This document shows, piece by piece, positions 1 through 10,016 of a stretch of 64,000 bases of DNA. The stretch lies in NCBI GenBank assembly GCA_937773605.1, contig CALJVP010000002.1, positions 124,001 through 188,000 of the forward strand. Reading direction: 5' to 3'. Both the position numbers and the translations under genes were made by a program. The number at the start of each line of letters is the position of its first letter. Within the stretch, counting starts at the first letter, position 1. The DNA comes from an uncultured SAR86 cluster bacterium (GTDB taxonomy: Bacteria; Pseudomonadota; Gammaproteobacteria; Magnimaribacterales; Magnimaribacteraceae). Under the pieces are notes generated by a model. It was not told where the DNA came from and made no database searches. It saw nothing but the letters and a program-made list of their open reading frames with translations.

Positions 1-739
1 TTCCTATAGACATCAAAGACAATGTTAATTGATACCCGGTCCCAAAGGGATCACTCCATGGATCAGTAAAAGAAATTATTCTTTCCCACCTCCATGGCAC
101 AAAGATAATTAGAGCTAAGATTCCTATTAAAGCTAGAAACAAAACTAATAAAAATTGCCTTAAATGGACTCCTGCTAAAAAAAGCACTCCTAAGACGGTC
201 GCAAGAATTACTGCAGAAGTTCCTAAATCTGGCTGAAGAAGTATTAAAGAGACTACTAAGACTATAAGAAAAGCTGGCTTAAAAAACCCAAACCAATGCG
301 TCTGTAAATCAGTAATTCTTCTTACTGAGTAGGCAGATACATACACAATACTTATGAACTTCATCACTTCAGAGGGTTGCAATCCAATACCTCCAATCCT
401 TATCCATCTATTTGCTCCATTAACTTCCACTCCTATCCCGGGCATAAAAACAAGCAGTAATAAAAGCATACCAAAAAAAAGTAACCACTTATCGAACCTC
501 TCCCAGAATGAGAGTGGTGTAATGCTAATTAAGAACAGCAATAAACACCCTGCAATGAAATGAAATGACTGCTTAATTAGCATACTAAATGGATAGCCAG
601 AAATAGAATCTGAGAACTGGACAGAGGCAGAAGCAAGTATTATTAAACCGAATATTGAGACTAAAAAGAATATAGATAAAAGGAAAAAGTCTACTTTTGA
701 AAAATCAATAGGTCCAAATAAGCTTCTAAAGTTTAACAT
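1..739 (-). CDS. ftsW: FtsW, septal peptidoglycan polymerase (5' part; runs off the left edge)
   Basis: SEDS-family glycosyltransferase that polymerises lipid II at the septum with FtsI. The frame opens with ATG at 739, four bases after the murD stop, and stays open to base 1 (about 246 codons; the full family length is near 400). The translation shows at least five hydrophobic segments, the GANRWI motif (residues 108-113) followed by QPSE (121-124), and QPDLGTS in a later helix, all hallmarks of FtsW/RodA. Position after murD and co-transcription with division genes favour FtsW over RodA. The C-terminal half, and whatever follows it (murG or murC would be usual), lies outside the window. Confidence 0.93.
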   Translation of the reverse strand, partial: MLNFRSLFGPIDFSKVDFFLLSIFFLVSIFGLIILASASVQFSDSISGYPFSMLIKQSFHFIAGCLLLFLISITPLSFWERFDKWLLFFGMLLLLLVFMPGIGVEVNGANRWIRIGGIGLQPSEVMKFISIVYVSAYSVRRITDLQTHWFGFFKPAFLIVLVVSLILLQPDLGTSAVILATVLGVLFLAGVHLRQFLLVLFLALIGILALIIFVPWRWERIISFTDPWSDPFGTGYQLTLSLMSIG

Positions 740-743
740 TCGA

Positions 744-2039
744 TTAGATGGAACCTACCAAACTACGAAACTCCTCTCCTCTCTCTTCATAATCTTTATA
801 CATGTCTGTGCTAGAGCAAGCGGGAGAAAGGATAACTACGTCTCCTTTTACAACATCCAAAGAGATTCTTTTCATAGCTTCTTTCATATCTTCTACTAAT
901 TCAACATCTGTATTAATTAAGAAAGGAGCAATGAGATCTTTGTGTATTCCAAAAATATAAGCTTTCTTTAGTAACTTTTCTGGGATATTTGTTAGCTCTT
1001 GAAAATCCTGACCCTTAGAATCACCTCCACAAATTAAGATTGCCTTACCTTCTCCGTACTTATCATAAACAGATTCCAAAGCCTTTAAAACGGAAGCCAC
1101 GTTAGTTGCCTTCGAATCATTGATAAAAGTCACACCATCTTTTAAATCAAGAATTTCGTATCTGTGAGGAAGCCTTTGGTATGAATTCAGAATCCTCAAA
1201 CAATCTTTTATAAAAGATTCTCTTTGTGGTTTGTCATAAAAATTTATTTCTTCGTTAAGAACTAAATAAGCAAAAAGTATAGATATTGTAGCCTTAATAT
1301 TCTCTACATCATGCAAAGGCCATTCATACTTAAGGTCATCGAAGCAATAATCATAGTCTTTAAAGATTTCTTGGAAATAAATACATTTTTCAGTGCTTGA
1401 ACTTGATTGACCTTCTCTAATTGCTAATTTACTTTGTATAAATACTTTATTCTTAATACTCTTGTATTCTTCAAGAGAAGAATGCCTATCTAGATGATCT
1501 TGAGTGACATTTAATAAGACGGCAATATCTGAAGAAATTGAAGAGCTTAACTCTAGTTGATAGCTGGAAACCTCTATAAGAGCTATATCAATATCTTCAT
1601 CAATATTATCTAAAACCGGGTTTCCTATATTTCCTAAAGCTTCAACTCTTTTTTTACCTAAGAAGTGAGAAAAGAGTTTATGTGACATAGATGTAACAGT
1701 TGTTTTCCCGTTGGTTCCTGTTATTAAAATCTTGGTACAAGAATGAAGTTTTAAAAAAATATCAATATCTGTTTCTGTCTCTATATTTAAGAAATTTGCC
1801 TGCCTTAAGATAGGATTATTTTTTGATATTCCTGGGCTTACATATACTTTAGAAATCTTCTCTAGAGCATCAACATTAAACTCACTAGTACATTTATATC
1901 CATGCTCTGTAAGCCATTGAATTCCCTTTAGATCTTTTCTAGACTCCATTACTTCAAAAGGGATTCTCAGCTTATGCAAATATTTTGCAATGCTTATACC
2001 GGTCTGACCAAAGCCCAGAATTAAATTTTTTTTGTTCAA
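744..2039 (-). CDS. murD: UDP-N-acetylmuramoyl-L-alanine--D-glutamate ligase MurD
   Basis: Cytoplasmic ATP-dependent ligase that adds D-Glu to UDP-MurNAc-L-Ala, the second amino acid of the peptidoglycan stem. At 431 residues it is of normal length. It has an N-terminal nucleotide-fold segment (LGFGQTG), the Mur-ligase P-loop GTNGKTT (residues 108-114), NVTQDHLDRH in the central domain and the FINDSKATN motif typical of MurD. The start is a TTG at 2039, 12 bases after the mraY stop, without a clear Shine-Dalgarno sequence; no ATG in frame is nearby. It lies inside the dcw operon between mraY and ftsW. Confidence 0.95.
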   Translation of the reverse strand: MNKKNLILGFGQTGISIAKYLHKLRIPFEVMESRKDLKGIQWLTEHGYKCTSEFNVDALEKISKVYVSPGISKNNPILRQANFLNIETETDIDIFLKLHSCTKILITGTNGKTTVTSMSHKLFSHFLGKKRVEALGNIGNPVLDNIDEDIDIALIEVSSYQLELSSSISSDIAVLLNVTQDHLDRHSSLEEYKSIKNKVFIQSKLAIREGQSSSSTEKCIYFQEIFKDYDYCFDDLKYEWPLHDVENIKATISILFAYLVLNEEINFYDKPQRESFIKDCLRILNSYQRLPHRYEILDLKDGVTFINDSKATNVASVLKALESVYDKYGEGKAILICGGDSKGQDFQELTNIPEKLLKKAYIFGIHKDLIAPFLINTDVELVEDMKEAMKRISLDVVKGDVVILSPACSSTDMYKDYEERGEEFRSLVGSI

Positions 2040-2051
2040 GTGACTAAAGAA

Positions 2052-3134
2052 TTAACGTAATCTCAGCATGGCTAAGCCCAAAAGCACTAACATAAAAGTT
2101 ATGATCCAGAACCTGACTATTACTCTAGGTTCTGGCCAGCCTTTCAGTTCATAATGGTGGTGCAGGGGGGCCATTTTAAAAACTCTTTTACCCGTTAATT
2201 TAAATGAGATGACTTGTACTATCACAGATAGTGCCTCAATAACAAACAATCCGCCCATGATGATCAGTACATATTCATGCCTTATAATTACGGCAACGGT
2301 ACCTAAGGCAGCTCCAAGTGACAAAGAACCTACATCTCCCATAAAGACTTGTGCAGGATAAGTGTTAAACCATAAAAAACCAATGCCAGAGCCCATTAAA
2401 GCTCCACAAAAAACCAACATTTCTCCAGTACCAGGCAAGTAGGGGATATTTAAATAACCCGAATAAATTATATTTCCAGAGACATACCCTATCAGGCCCA
2501 GACCTGCAGCAACCATAACGCAAGGTAGAATTGCCAAACCGTCCAAGCCATCAGTTAAGTTAACTGCATTGCTGGTTCCAACAATAACAAAATAAGAAAG
2601 TACAACAAAGCCAATTCCAAGAGCAATAGAAATATCTTTGAAGAAAGGGACTATTAAACTTACCTCTTCAATATTTGCATGGCTATAAAAAAGATAAGAA
2701 CAACCAATTAAAGCAAAGACACTCTGCCAAAGAATTTTTTGCGTTGCTGAAATTCCGTCACTTGATTTGTGTTTAATCTTCAATTTGTCATCAAACCAAC
2801 CCAAGACTCCGAAAGAGGTCGTCATTCCTATTGCCACCCACAAATACCTATTCCATAAATCTCCCCATAAAAGAGAGCTGATTAGAATTGAGCTTAATAT
2901 CAGAGTCCCTCCCATTGTGGGTGTGCCTTGTTTTATTAAATGAGTTTCTGGACCCTCTTCTCTCACTACTTGTCCCACTTGATTATCTCTCATTTTATTA
3001 ATAAACCTTGGGCCTAATAATAATGAAAAGAGTAAAGCGGTTAAGGTAGCTGCAATAGCTCTAACGGAGATGAATTCAAAAACCCTGAAGGGTCCAAAAA
3101 AATTGGCGAGATAATCGAATAAAGGTAGTAGCAT
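2052..3134 (-). CDS. mraY: Phospho-N-acetylmuramoyl-pentapeptide transferase MraY
   Basis: Integral inner-membrane enzyme that moves phospho-MurNAc-pentapeptide from UDP to undecaprenyl phosphate, making lipid I. It has 360 residues with about ten hydrophobic segments, as in E. coli. Catalytic landmarks visible are DDK in the first cytoplasmic loop (WFDDKLK), [21 protein letters not shown] and the HHHYE motif near the C-terminus. The start ATG at 3134 shares one base with the murF stop (TAATG) and is preceded by AAGGA at good spacing, indicating translational coupling. Confidence 0.97.
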   Translation of the reverse strand: MLLPLFDYLANFFGPFRVFEFISVRAIAATLTALLFSLLLGPRFINKMRDNQVGQVVREEGPETHLIKQGTPTMGGTLILSSILISSLLWGDLWNRYLWVAIGMTTSFGVLGWFDDKLKIKHKSSDGISATQKILWQSVFALIGCSYLFYSHANIEEVSLIVPFFKDISIALGIGFVVLSYFVIVGTSNAVNLTDGLDGLAILPCVMVAAGLGLIGYVSGNIIYSGYLNIPYLPGTGEMLVFCGALMGSGIGFLWFNTYPAQVFMGDVGSLSLGAALGTVAVIIRHEYVLIIMGGLFVIEALSVIVQVISFKLTGKRVFKMAPLHHHYELKGWPEPRVIVRFWIITFMLVLLGLAMLRLR

Positions 3135-4486
3135 TAGAATTCCTTTAATTTATCAGCAACTATATCCATTTTAGTAGATCTAGAGCCCTTAACTAGAATA
3201 ACTGTATCAGTTTCTAGTATAGAAGATACATGATCAACAAGCTCTTCCCTAGATGAAAATACAATTCCTTTTTCTCCAAAAAGTTTTACACCTTCTTGCC
3301 ACGAATCACCTAAACATAGAAAACTATCTACTCTTGTTTTTGCATATACAGATATTTCTTTATGATGTTTAGCTGCATCATTACCAAGTTCTCCCATCTC
3401 TCCTAAAACCATTATTTTTTTATTAATACCTGAAACACACATGGTATCTATTGATTGTTTTACTGATTCAGGATTTGCGTTATAAGAGTCATCTATTAAT
3501 AAAGAGCCATTTGACATCCTATAAAGCGATAGCCTTCTCTGGGGCAATTCTATCCTCTGTAAATTATCTATAATCTCATCTAAAGCCAAGCCCAAGCCAC
3601 TGCAAACAGCTAAAGCACCTGCAGCATTTAGTGAATTATGTAAACCCACTCCATTCATGATACATTTAAATTCTTTATCTTGATGAGTAAGAATAAAATT
3701 AGTTTGGTTGTTATTAAAATCAATATCTGTTGAATGGACTTGTAAATCGCAACCTTCCTTAGTACCAAAGCTAATGACTTTATTAGCATTGGTAGTGTTG
3801 CTCCAAAAGTCAAAATACTCTGAATCTTTATTAAGAACTATCACACCTTTGTCATTCTCAAAACAACCAATATCTCCCTTTTCTTTAGCAATTAACTCTA
3901 AACTCCCCAATCCACTAAGATGACTTTCAGATACATTTGTTATAAGTGCTATATCTGGTTTAGCTATAGCACTTAGGAACCCAATCTCACCTTGGAAGCT
4001 TGTTCCTAATTCTAAGATAGAGCAATCATAAGAACTGTCTAAGTCAGCCAAAGAAAAAGGCAGTCCTATTTGATTATTCTTATTTCCAATTGTTTTGTGA
4101 CAACTCATTTTTGAAGAAAGTAGAGCAGCCACTATTTCTTTAGAAGAAGTTTTTCCATTGCTTCCTGTTATTCCTATCACTGGGCTTTCAAATGCCAATC
4201 TATTCATTATTGCTAGATTCTGTAAAAAAGTTTCAGCATTATCCACGACCAACAAAGGCACCTTGGATTCAAAGTAATGATCGGCCACTATGGCTTTAGC
4301 TCCTTTGGCAATTGCCTCGCTTATGAAATCATTACCGTTAAAATTTTTACCTTTTAGAGCTATATACAGATCACCATTCAATAACGTTCTTGTGTCAATA
4401 CTGAAACCATTTACTTCTAAAGATTCACCATGCAACTCTGCTTTACCCTTAATGGCAATCTCAGATATATCAAACTTATTTAACAT
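3134..4486 (-). CDS. murF: UDP-MurNAc-tripeptide--D-alanyl-D-alanine ligase MurF
   Basis: ATP-dependent Mur ligase that adds D-Ala-D-Ala to complete the pentapeptide precursor. The P-loop GSNGKTS lies around residue 110, and [11 protein letters not shown], the MurF-type signature, is in the middle of the protein. Length of about 450 residues is normal. I choose ATG at 4486; an in-frame GTG at 4495 would add three residues, but GTGAG just upstream of the ATG looks more like a ribosome-binding site. The start overlaps the 3' end of murE, and the stop overlaps the mraY start. Confidence 0.94.
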   Translation of the reverse strand: MLNKFDISEIAIKGKAELHGESLEVNGFSIDTRTLLNGDLYIALKGKNFNGNDFISEAIAKGAKAIVADHYFESKVPLLVVDNAETFLQNLAIMNRLAFESPVIGITGSNGKTSSKEIVAALLSSKMSCHKTIGNKNNQIGLPFSLADLDSSYDCSILELGTSFQGEIGFLSAIAKPDIALITNVSESHLSGLGSLELIAKEKGDIGCFENDKGVIVLNKDSEYFDFWSNTTNANKVISFGTKEGCDLQVHSTDIDFNNNQTNFILTHQDKEFKCIMNGVGLHNSLNAAGALAVCSGLGLALDEIIDNLQRIELPQRRLSLYRMSNGSLLIDDSYNANPESVKQSIDTMCVSGINKKIMVLGEMGELGNDAAKHHKEISVYAKTRVDSFLCLGDSWQEGVKLFGEKGIVFSSREELVDHVSSILETDTVILVKGSRSTKMDIVADKLKEF

Positions 4487-5969
4487 TCTGCTCACTTAGA
4501 TATTTATCAATGACTTCTCTATCGTCAAATATTAATTTTTTATCCTTGATTTGTTGATATGTTTCGTGGCCTTTCCCTGCTACCAATACAATGTTTGTTG
4601 AGTTCTTGTGATCCGCACACTCAAGACTATGAAGTATAGCCTCTCTCCTATCGGCAAGAGTTAAAATATTATTTGGTTTTTTTACACCGGATAAAATTTC
4701 TTTGAAGATTAGGTTTTCATCTTCTGATCTAGGATTGTCATTAGTTAAAACGATTACATCAGCATATTCCTCCGCTATAGAACCCATCAAAGGTCTTTTT
4801 AATTTATCTCTATTTCCCCCACACCCAAAGACACACCATAATTTTCCATCAAAAGAGTTTCTAAGTTCCTTAAGGGCAGACTCTAAAGCATCAGGGGTGT
4901 GCGCATAATCTATGCAACAATAGTTATTATTTTTAAGTTTTATTAATTCCATACGGCCTTTGGGAAGTTCCAGATTCTCAACATTTCTAATTAAATTACT
5001 AATATTAAGGCCGTTAAGTGTAAGTGCTGCAATTGAGCAAATAATATTGGAAGCCAGGACACTTGATAGCGTATTTAAAGAGAAAGAAAAATTCCCTTCA
5101 GTCGAGGTCAATTCCATATCTAATCTATTTCCACTATTTCTAGTGAATGAATACTTAAAATCAGCTGCATATTTATTAGAAACGCTATAAACAGCTTTAT
5201 CTTTGTTCAATAATTCGGTGTATATTTCTTTTCCGCAGTCATTATCAATTTGGATAATAGATATTTCAGGATTTAAGTCTCTAAATAAAGATAATTTTGC
5301 ATTCTTATAGTCTTCTATACTTAAATGATAGTCCAAATGATCATGTGAGAAACTGGTTAAAATTGCAGTTTTAACAGATGTACCTCCTAGTCTTTTTTGC
5401 TCCAGACCGTGTGAAGAAGCCTCTAAAGCAACAAATTTTGAACCAAAATCTAGAATCTCAGAAAATGTTTTTTGTAAATTAATAGAATCAGGTGTTGTGA
5501 GTACTGAATCTCTAATTACATCAAAACCATCCAAAGAAACACCTATGGTGCTTAAGTAGCCGCAATTAGATCCTGATTTGTAAGCAAGTTTAGCAAGAGA
5601 TTCGACACAAGATGTTTTACCATTAGTACCAGTTACACAGATCGTCGTAAGTTCTCTAGAAGGTTCACCATAAAACCTAGAGGCCACCTCTCCCATATAA
5701 TTTCTTAAATTGTTGACTTGTATAACTTCGCTACCTTCAATATGGTCTTCAGAAAGGATTAATTTAGCACCTTTGCTTTTGGCTTCTGCAATATAATCCC
5801 TTCCGTTTACATTAATCCCCTTAAGAGCAAAAAAAATATCTCCATGTTCCACATTACGACTATCAAAGCTCAAAGCTCTTACATTGAAATCTGTAAATTC
5901 TTTATGATTTGAAAGTTCTCTTAATAATATTCGTGATTCAATCAATTCAACTCCCCGCTTTAAGGACAT
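4476..5969 (-). CDS. murE: UDP-MurNAc-L-Ala-D-Glu--meso-diaminopimelate ligase MurE
   Basis: Adds the third stem-peptide residue. The protein has 497 residues with the P-loop GTNGKTS (114-120), SFSHDHLDYH in the central domain, and the C-terminal tetrapeptide DNPR (about 411-414), which in this family selects meso-diaminopimelate rather than lysine. That fits a Gram-negative wall. The reading frame starts 23 bases inside the 3' end of ftsI and its own end overlaps murF, so translation is probably coupled along ftsI-murE-murF. Confidence 0.96.
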   Translation of the reverse strand: MSLKRGVELIESRILLRELSNHKEFTDFNVRALSFDSRNVEHGDIFFALKGINVNGRDYIAEAKSKGAKLILSEDHIEGSEVIQVNNLRNYMGEVASRFYGEPSRELTTICVTGTNGKTSCVESLAKLAYKSGSNCGYLSTIGVSLDGFDVIRDSVLTTPDSINLQKTFSEILDFGSKFVALEASSHGLEQKRLGGTSVKTAILTSFSHDHLDYHLSIEDYKNAKLSLFRDLNPEISIIQIDNDCGKEIYTELLNKDKAVYSVSNKYAADFKYSFTRNSGNRLDMELTSTEGNFSFSLNTLSSVLASNIICSIAALTLNGLNISNLIRNVENLELPKGRMELIKLKNNNYCCIDYAHTPDALESALKELRNSFDGKLWCVFGCGGNRDKLKRPLMGSIAEEYADVIVLTNDNPRSEDENLIFKEILSGVKKPNNILTLADRREAILHSLECADHKNSTNIVLVAGKGHETYQQIKDKKLIFDDREVIDKYLSEQNVK

Positions 5970-7599
5970 GTAATGACTGACCTACTATTTTTGAAAAGAC
6001 AGGAGCTGCTACTCTTCCTCCTGAGTGGTCTTCACCTTGCAAACCATGCAAAACAATTACAGCCAGCAACTCAGGATTTATTGCTGGAACAAAGCCAGCA
6101 AATGTTGCCGTATATGAAAGATCTTTAGAATTCTCAATGGCTGTTCCTGTTTTACCTGCAACGATTGTCCCTTTTATTTTGGCATTTCTTGCAGTACCAG
6201 CTGGTGCATTAACTGTCTTAATTAACATGTCCCTAACTATACTAGCTGTCTCTATACTTATAACTCTTTCTTCAATAGAGTTAGATAAAATCTGGTCATC
6301 TAAAAATAAAGTTAACTCTTTAAAAATGCCATCGTTTGCAAATACAGAATAAGCTTGGGCTATCTGGATTGCAGACATCGTCAAACCATAGCCATAACAA
6401 GAACTCACTTTATCCCTTAGAGTAAACTCTGAGGGGTGTGCTAAAAAACCTTCTCTAGAAGGAATTAATAAATTAACAGGGTACCTGCCAATTCCGAAAG
6501 ATTTAAAAAATCTAGTTAAGTGTTCAATCTCTTGTTCGGCACAAAGTTTTACCATTCCGACATTACTTGAAAAAGAAATTATCTCACTCAGACTCAGCAA
6601 TCCATAATCTTTAAAGTCACTTGTTTTATAACCTGCAAACTCAATCCATCCAGGACTTGTATCGACAGTGTGTTTTAACCCAACTCTTTTGGATTCTAAA
6701 ATAGCTGACATTGCTATGGGTTTTAAAACGGAACCTGGTTCAAATACATCTATGGTGGCTCTGTTTCTAAAAACAGAATGGTCATTAATATTCTTTCTGT
6801 CAGAAGGATTAAAAGACGGGTAGTTTGACAGGGCTAATATTTGAGCAGATTGAGGATTTATGATTATCACCGAACCTGACTCAGCACCGGTTTCCTCTAT
6901 GGCCTTAGACAACTCTTCAAATGCTATTGATTGTAGTCGGATATCTACAGTTAAAAATAAATCTTTTCCATTTTGAGGTTCTATTCGATTACCTTCTATT
7001 TTTTTATTTCCACTGCCCTTAATACCAGTAAATTTACCTTTTTTGCCTTTTAGAGTGTTATTAAATACTAATTCAGAACCTTGAATGCCCTTACGGTCTA
7101 TATCAGTAATGCCCACCACATGAGAACTTGCTTCTTTTTGCGGATAGCTTCTTCTTAGGTTTTCCCTAAAGAAAACACCCTCCAGTTCAAGATTCTCAAT
7201 ATCTTTTCTTAAAGCTCCTGAAACATGACGTTTTATTTCTTTAAACCCTGTTTTCTTATTTTTAATTAATCCACTAATAGTTTCTTTCTTGACACTTAAG
7301 ATTTCTTCTAAAGACTCTATGTTAAGAATATTGCCTTTAAAATTCTTTAAATCAATGCCTACAGAAAAACTTCTGACGTCTAAAGCCAAAACATTGTTAT
7401 TTCTATCTAATATTTTTCCTCTATTTGCTAAGAGAGAATATTCAGAATGTGACCGACTTATTACCTGTTTATCTAAGAAGCTATCTTGATAAATCTGTAA
7501 AAATATCAATCTTGCAGCCAGAATAAAAAAAGCTCCCAATAGGAGCAGTCTGATGAAGAGCATCCGCCCCGAGAAAAGAGCTACTCTAGATGGAGGCAT
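5947..7599 (-). CDS. ftsI: Penicillin-binding protein 3, septal transpeptidase FtsI
   Basis: Class B PBP that cross-links septal peptidoglycan in partnership with FtsW. It has one N-terminal transmembrane helix (about residues 12-34), a PBP dimerisation region, and a transpeptidase domain with all three active-site motifs: SVLK (S290, K293), SSN (344-346) and KTG (483-485). At 550 residues it is close to E. coli FtsI (588). In most gammaproteobacteria ftsI directly follows ftsL; here it follows ftsZ by 11 bases, because ftsQAZ has been placed between ftsL and ftsI. Confidence 0.96.
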   Translation of the reverse strand: MPPSRVALFSGRMLFIRLLLLGAFFILAARLIFLQIYQDSFLDKQVISRSHSEYSLLANRGKILDRNNNVLALDVRSFSVGIDLKNFKGNILNIESLEEILSVKKETISGLIKNKKTGFKEIKRHVSGALRKDIENLELEGVFFRENLRRSYPQKEASSHVVGITDIDRKGIQGSELVFNNTLKGKKGKFTGIKGSGNKKIEGNRIEPQNGKDLFLTVDIRLQSIAFEELSKAIEETGAESGSVIIINPQSAQILALSNYPSFNPSDRKNINDHSVFRNRATIDVFEPGSVLKPIAMSAILESKRVGLKHTVDTSPGWIEFAGYKTSDFKDYGLLSLSEIISFSSNVGMVKLCAEQEIEHLTRFFKSFGIGRYPVNLLIPSREGFLAHPSEFTLRDKVSSCYGYGLTMSAIQIAQAYSVFANDGIFKELTLFLDDQILSNSIEERVISIETASIVRDMLIKTVNAPAGTARNAKIKGTIVAGKTGTAIENSKDLSYTATFAGFVPAINPELLAVIVLHGLQGEDHSGGRVAAPVFSKIVGQSLHVLKAGS

Positions 7600-7610
7600 T
7601 TTTTAGAAGA

Positions 7611-8759
7611 TTAATCTAATTGAGTTCTTACAAAAGAAGGGATATCCAAGTAATCCTCTTCATCCTTACTCTTTTCTTTAATTTTCTCAACTTTAGGTGG
7701 GTTTTCAAGCATTTTCCTAGCAGCATCGCTTAAAGGAAGGGGCTTTCTATCGTTCAGCATATTGACTTGGCCTGAAGGTTTTGAAATTGTTTGAAGAGAA
7801 GAACTAAGACCTGTAGCTATTACTGTAACAATAAGGTCATTACCCCTTGTGTCATCTAACACTGTTCCGGTTACTATGATTGCTTCTTCAGAAGCAAAGT
7901 CACTAATACAATCTCCTACTGCTTTTATTTCACCAAGAGAAAGTTCTGGACCGGCTGTAATATTAACCAATACGCCTTTAGCATCTTGTAAGCTGATGTC
8001 TTCTAAAAGTTTACTTGCTACAGCATGCTCTGCGGCTATCCTAGCTCTATCTGGTCCACTTGCAGTTCCTGTTCCCATCATTGCTGTTCCTTTCTCAGAC
8101 ATTACTGTTTTCACGTCTGCAAAATCTACATTTATAAGACCGGGTTTAATAATAATATCTGATATACCTCTTACTGCTCCAGCTAAAACATCATTGGCTT
8201 GTTTAAAAGCCTCCAACATACTGCAATCTTCACCTAATACCTCTAAAAGCTTTTGATTAGGAATTGTTATAAGGGAATCAACCTCTTCTATGAGCTCTTT
8301 AATACCTTCTTGTGCAATTTTCATCCTCTTAGAGCCTTCTAATTCAAAAGGCTTAGTAACTACTGCAACCGTAAGAATGCCTAATTCTTTAGCAACTTGT
8401 GCAACTATTGGAGCAGCACCTGTTCCTGTTCCCCCTCCCATTCCAGCAGTGACAAAAACCATGTCAGTCCCTTTTAGCATTTCTCTTAGCTTGTCCCTGT
8501 CTTCTAAAGCTGCCTCCCTGCCAACCTGAGGATTAGCTCCGGCACCCAATCCATCAGTAATTTCCATACCTAATACTAATTTAGTTCCAGCTCCATTCTT
8601 GTCGAGCGCCTGCTTATCAGTATTTACAGAAATAAAATTTGCTCCCTCAATTCCTACATCTACCATGTGCTGAACAGCATTACCGCCGCCACCGCCAACG
8701 CCCACTACTTTAATTGAAGCATTACCCGTAATTTCTTCTACTATTTCCCATTCACTCAT
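7611..8759 (-). CDS. ftsZ: Cell division GTPase FtsZ
   Basis: Tubulin homologue that forms the Z-ring. It has GVGGGGGNA near residue 20, the tubulin signature GGGTGTG at 108-114, and a C-terminal conserved peptide (LDIPSFVRTQ) that binds FtsA and ZipA. I place the start at ATG 8759 (382 residues) because a strong GGAGAGG sits six bases upstream and the protein then starts in register with the family; a longer frame to 8795 overlaps ftsA and adds an unconserved peptide. It is followed, unusually, by ftsI instead of lpxC or the end of the cluster. Confidence 0.97.
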   Translation of the reverse strand: MSEWEIVEEITGNASIKVVGVGGGGGNAVQHMVDVGIEGANFISVNTDKQALDKNGAGTKLVLGMEITDGLGAGANPQVGREAALEDRDKLREMLKGTDMVFVTAGMGGGTGTGAAPIVAQVAKELGILTVAVVTKPFELEGSKRMKIAQEGIKELIEEVDSLITIPNQKLLEVLGEDCSMLEAFKQANDVLAGAVRGISDIIIKPGLINVDFADVKTVMSEKGTAMMGTGTASGPDRARIAAEHAVASKLLEDISLQDAKGVLVNITAGPELSLGEIKAVGDCISDFASEEAIIVTGTVLDDTRGNDLIVTVIATGLSSSLQTISKPSGQVNMLNDRKPLPLSDAARKMLENPPKVEKIKEKSKDEEDYLDIPSFVRTQLD

Positions 8760-8773
8760 TTGATACCTCTCCT

Positions 8774-10003
8774 TTATAGATTTCCACCAAACCATCTAGA
8801 TAGTCTGTTAAGAATATTCTTATCTCTATGGATGTAATTTAAATGATCTTCTTGTAATTGTTTCTGTCCGTACAAAAGCAGTCCAACTGATGTTGCGTAG
8901 ATAGGGTTATTAATGATCTCAGAAAATCCCTCTATCGAATGAGGAGAGCCCAATCTAACGGGAGCATGAAAAATTTCTTCTGCTAGCTCTGCAGCTCCTT
9001 CCACCTTGGCAGCTCCACCTGTTAAAACTACTCCTGCAGGAATTAAAGATTCAAATCCGCTGAGGCTCAGTTTCTGCTGAGCCATGCTAAATATTTCCAC
9101 ATACCTTCTTTCTAAAACATCTGCCAAGGCCTGCCTTGAAAGCTCTCTTTCAGGTCTTCCTCCCATTCCTGGTACCATCATTACTTCTTCAGGTTTTGTT
9201 AATGAACTTACAGCACAGCCATACATTTGCTTTATATGCTCTGCTTGTGTCGGAGGGGTTCTAAGTGCTTGTGCAATATCATTAGTTACATGGTCTCCAG
9301 CTATTGGTATGACATCCGTAAAAGCAATTGAACCATCCATGAAAACAGCCATGTCCGTTGTTCCGCCACCAATGTCTATTAAACAGACACCTAAATCTCT
9401 TTCGTCGTGTGTTAAGACAGAATAACTAGAAGCCAACTGTTCAAGAACAAAAGCCTCCACATCAAGCCCAGAGGCATTAATGCATTTATGAATATTTTGT
9501 GATGAATTTTCACTGCAAGTCACCAAATGAACCTTTGCCTCCAGCCTTGACCCTGCCATGCCAAGAGGTTCTTTTATTCCATCTTGTTTATCAATGATGT
9601 AATCACGAGGTAGCACATGCAGAAGTCTTTGATCGGCAGGTATTGCCATTGCTTGAGCTGTTTCTATGACCCTGTCTACATCTCCATATCTCACTTCACC
9701 ATCTTTTATAGGTACAACTCCTTCAGAATTCAAACCTCTTATATGACTGCCCGAGATCCCCACATAACACGAACCTATATGACATCCTGCCATAGCCTCT
9801 GCTTCTGCAATAGATTTCTTTATAGCTTGGGTAGTCGACTCTATATCTACAACAACACCATTCTTTAAGCCTTTTGAGGGGTGCGTTCCTAAGCCTATTA
9901 TCTCAATATTATCTTCGCCTCTTGTTTCAGCCACTACCGCTACTACTTTAGAAGTTCCAATATCAACTCCGACTAACATTTCATTTTTACTTAAATTATT
10001 CAT
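8774..10003 (-). CDS. ftsA: Cell division protein FtsA
   Basis: Actin-like ATPase that tethers FtsZ to the membrane. At 409 residues it matches the family. Visible are VGVDIGTSKV at the N-terminus (phosphate 1), LIDIGGGTTDMAV (phosphate 2) and VVLTGGAAKVEG (adenosine motif), with a C-terminal amphipathic tail (LNRLSRWFGGNL) suited to membrane attachment. AAGGA lies seven bases before the ATG at 10003. It lies between ftsQ and ftsZ, keeping the usual Q-A-Z order. Confidence 0.97.
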   Translation of the reverse strand: MNNLSKNEMLVGVDIGTSKVVAVVAETRGEDNIEIIGLGTHPSKGLKNGVVVDIESTTQAIKKSIAEAEAMAGCHIGSCYVGISGSHIRGLNSEGVVPIKDGEVRYGDVDRVIETAQAMAIPADQRLLHVLPRDYIIDKQDGIKEPLGMAGSRLEAKVHLVTCSENSSQNIHKCINASGLDVEAFVLEQLASSYSVLTHDERDLGVCLIDIGGGTTDMAVFMDGSIAFTDVIPIAGDHVTNDIAQALRTPPTQAEHIKQMYGCAVSSLTKPEEVMMVPGMGGRPERELSRQALADVLERRYVEIFSMAQQKLSLSGFESLIPAGVVLTGGAAKVEGAAELAEEIFHAPVRLGSPHSIEGFSEIINNPIYATSVGLLLYGQKQLQEDHLNYIHRDKNILNRLSRWFGGNL

Positions 10004-10016
10004 TTCTATTCCTTCT

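Noticed and set aside
7849..8529. Plus-strand frames of 79 and 135 codons antisense to ftsZ
   Set aside because: They are shadows of the codon pattern of ftsZ; no start signals or family resemblance.
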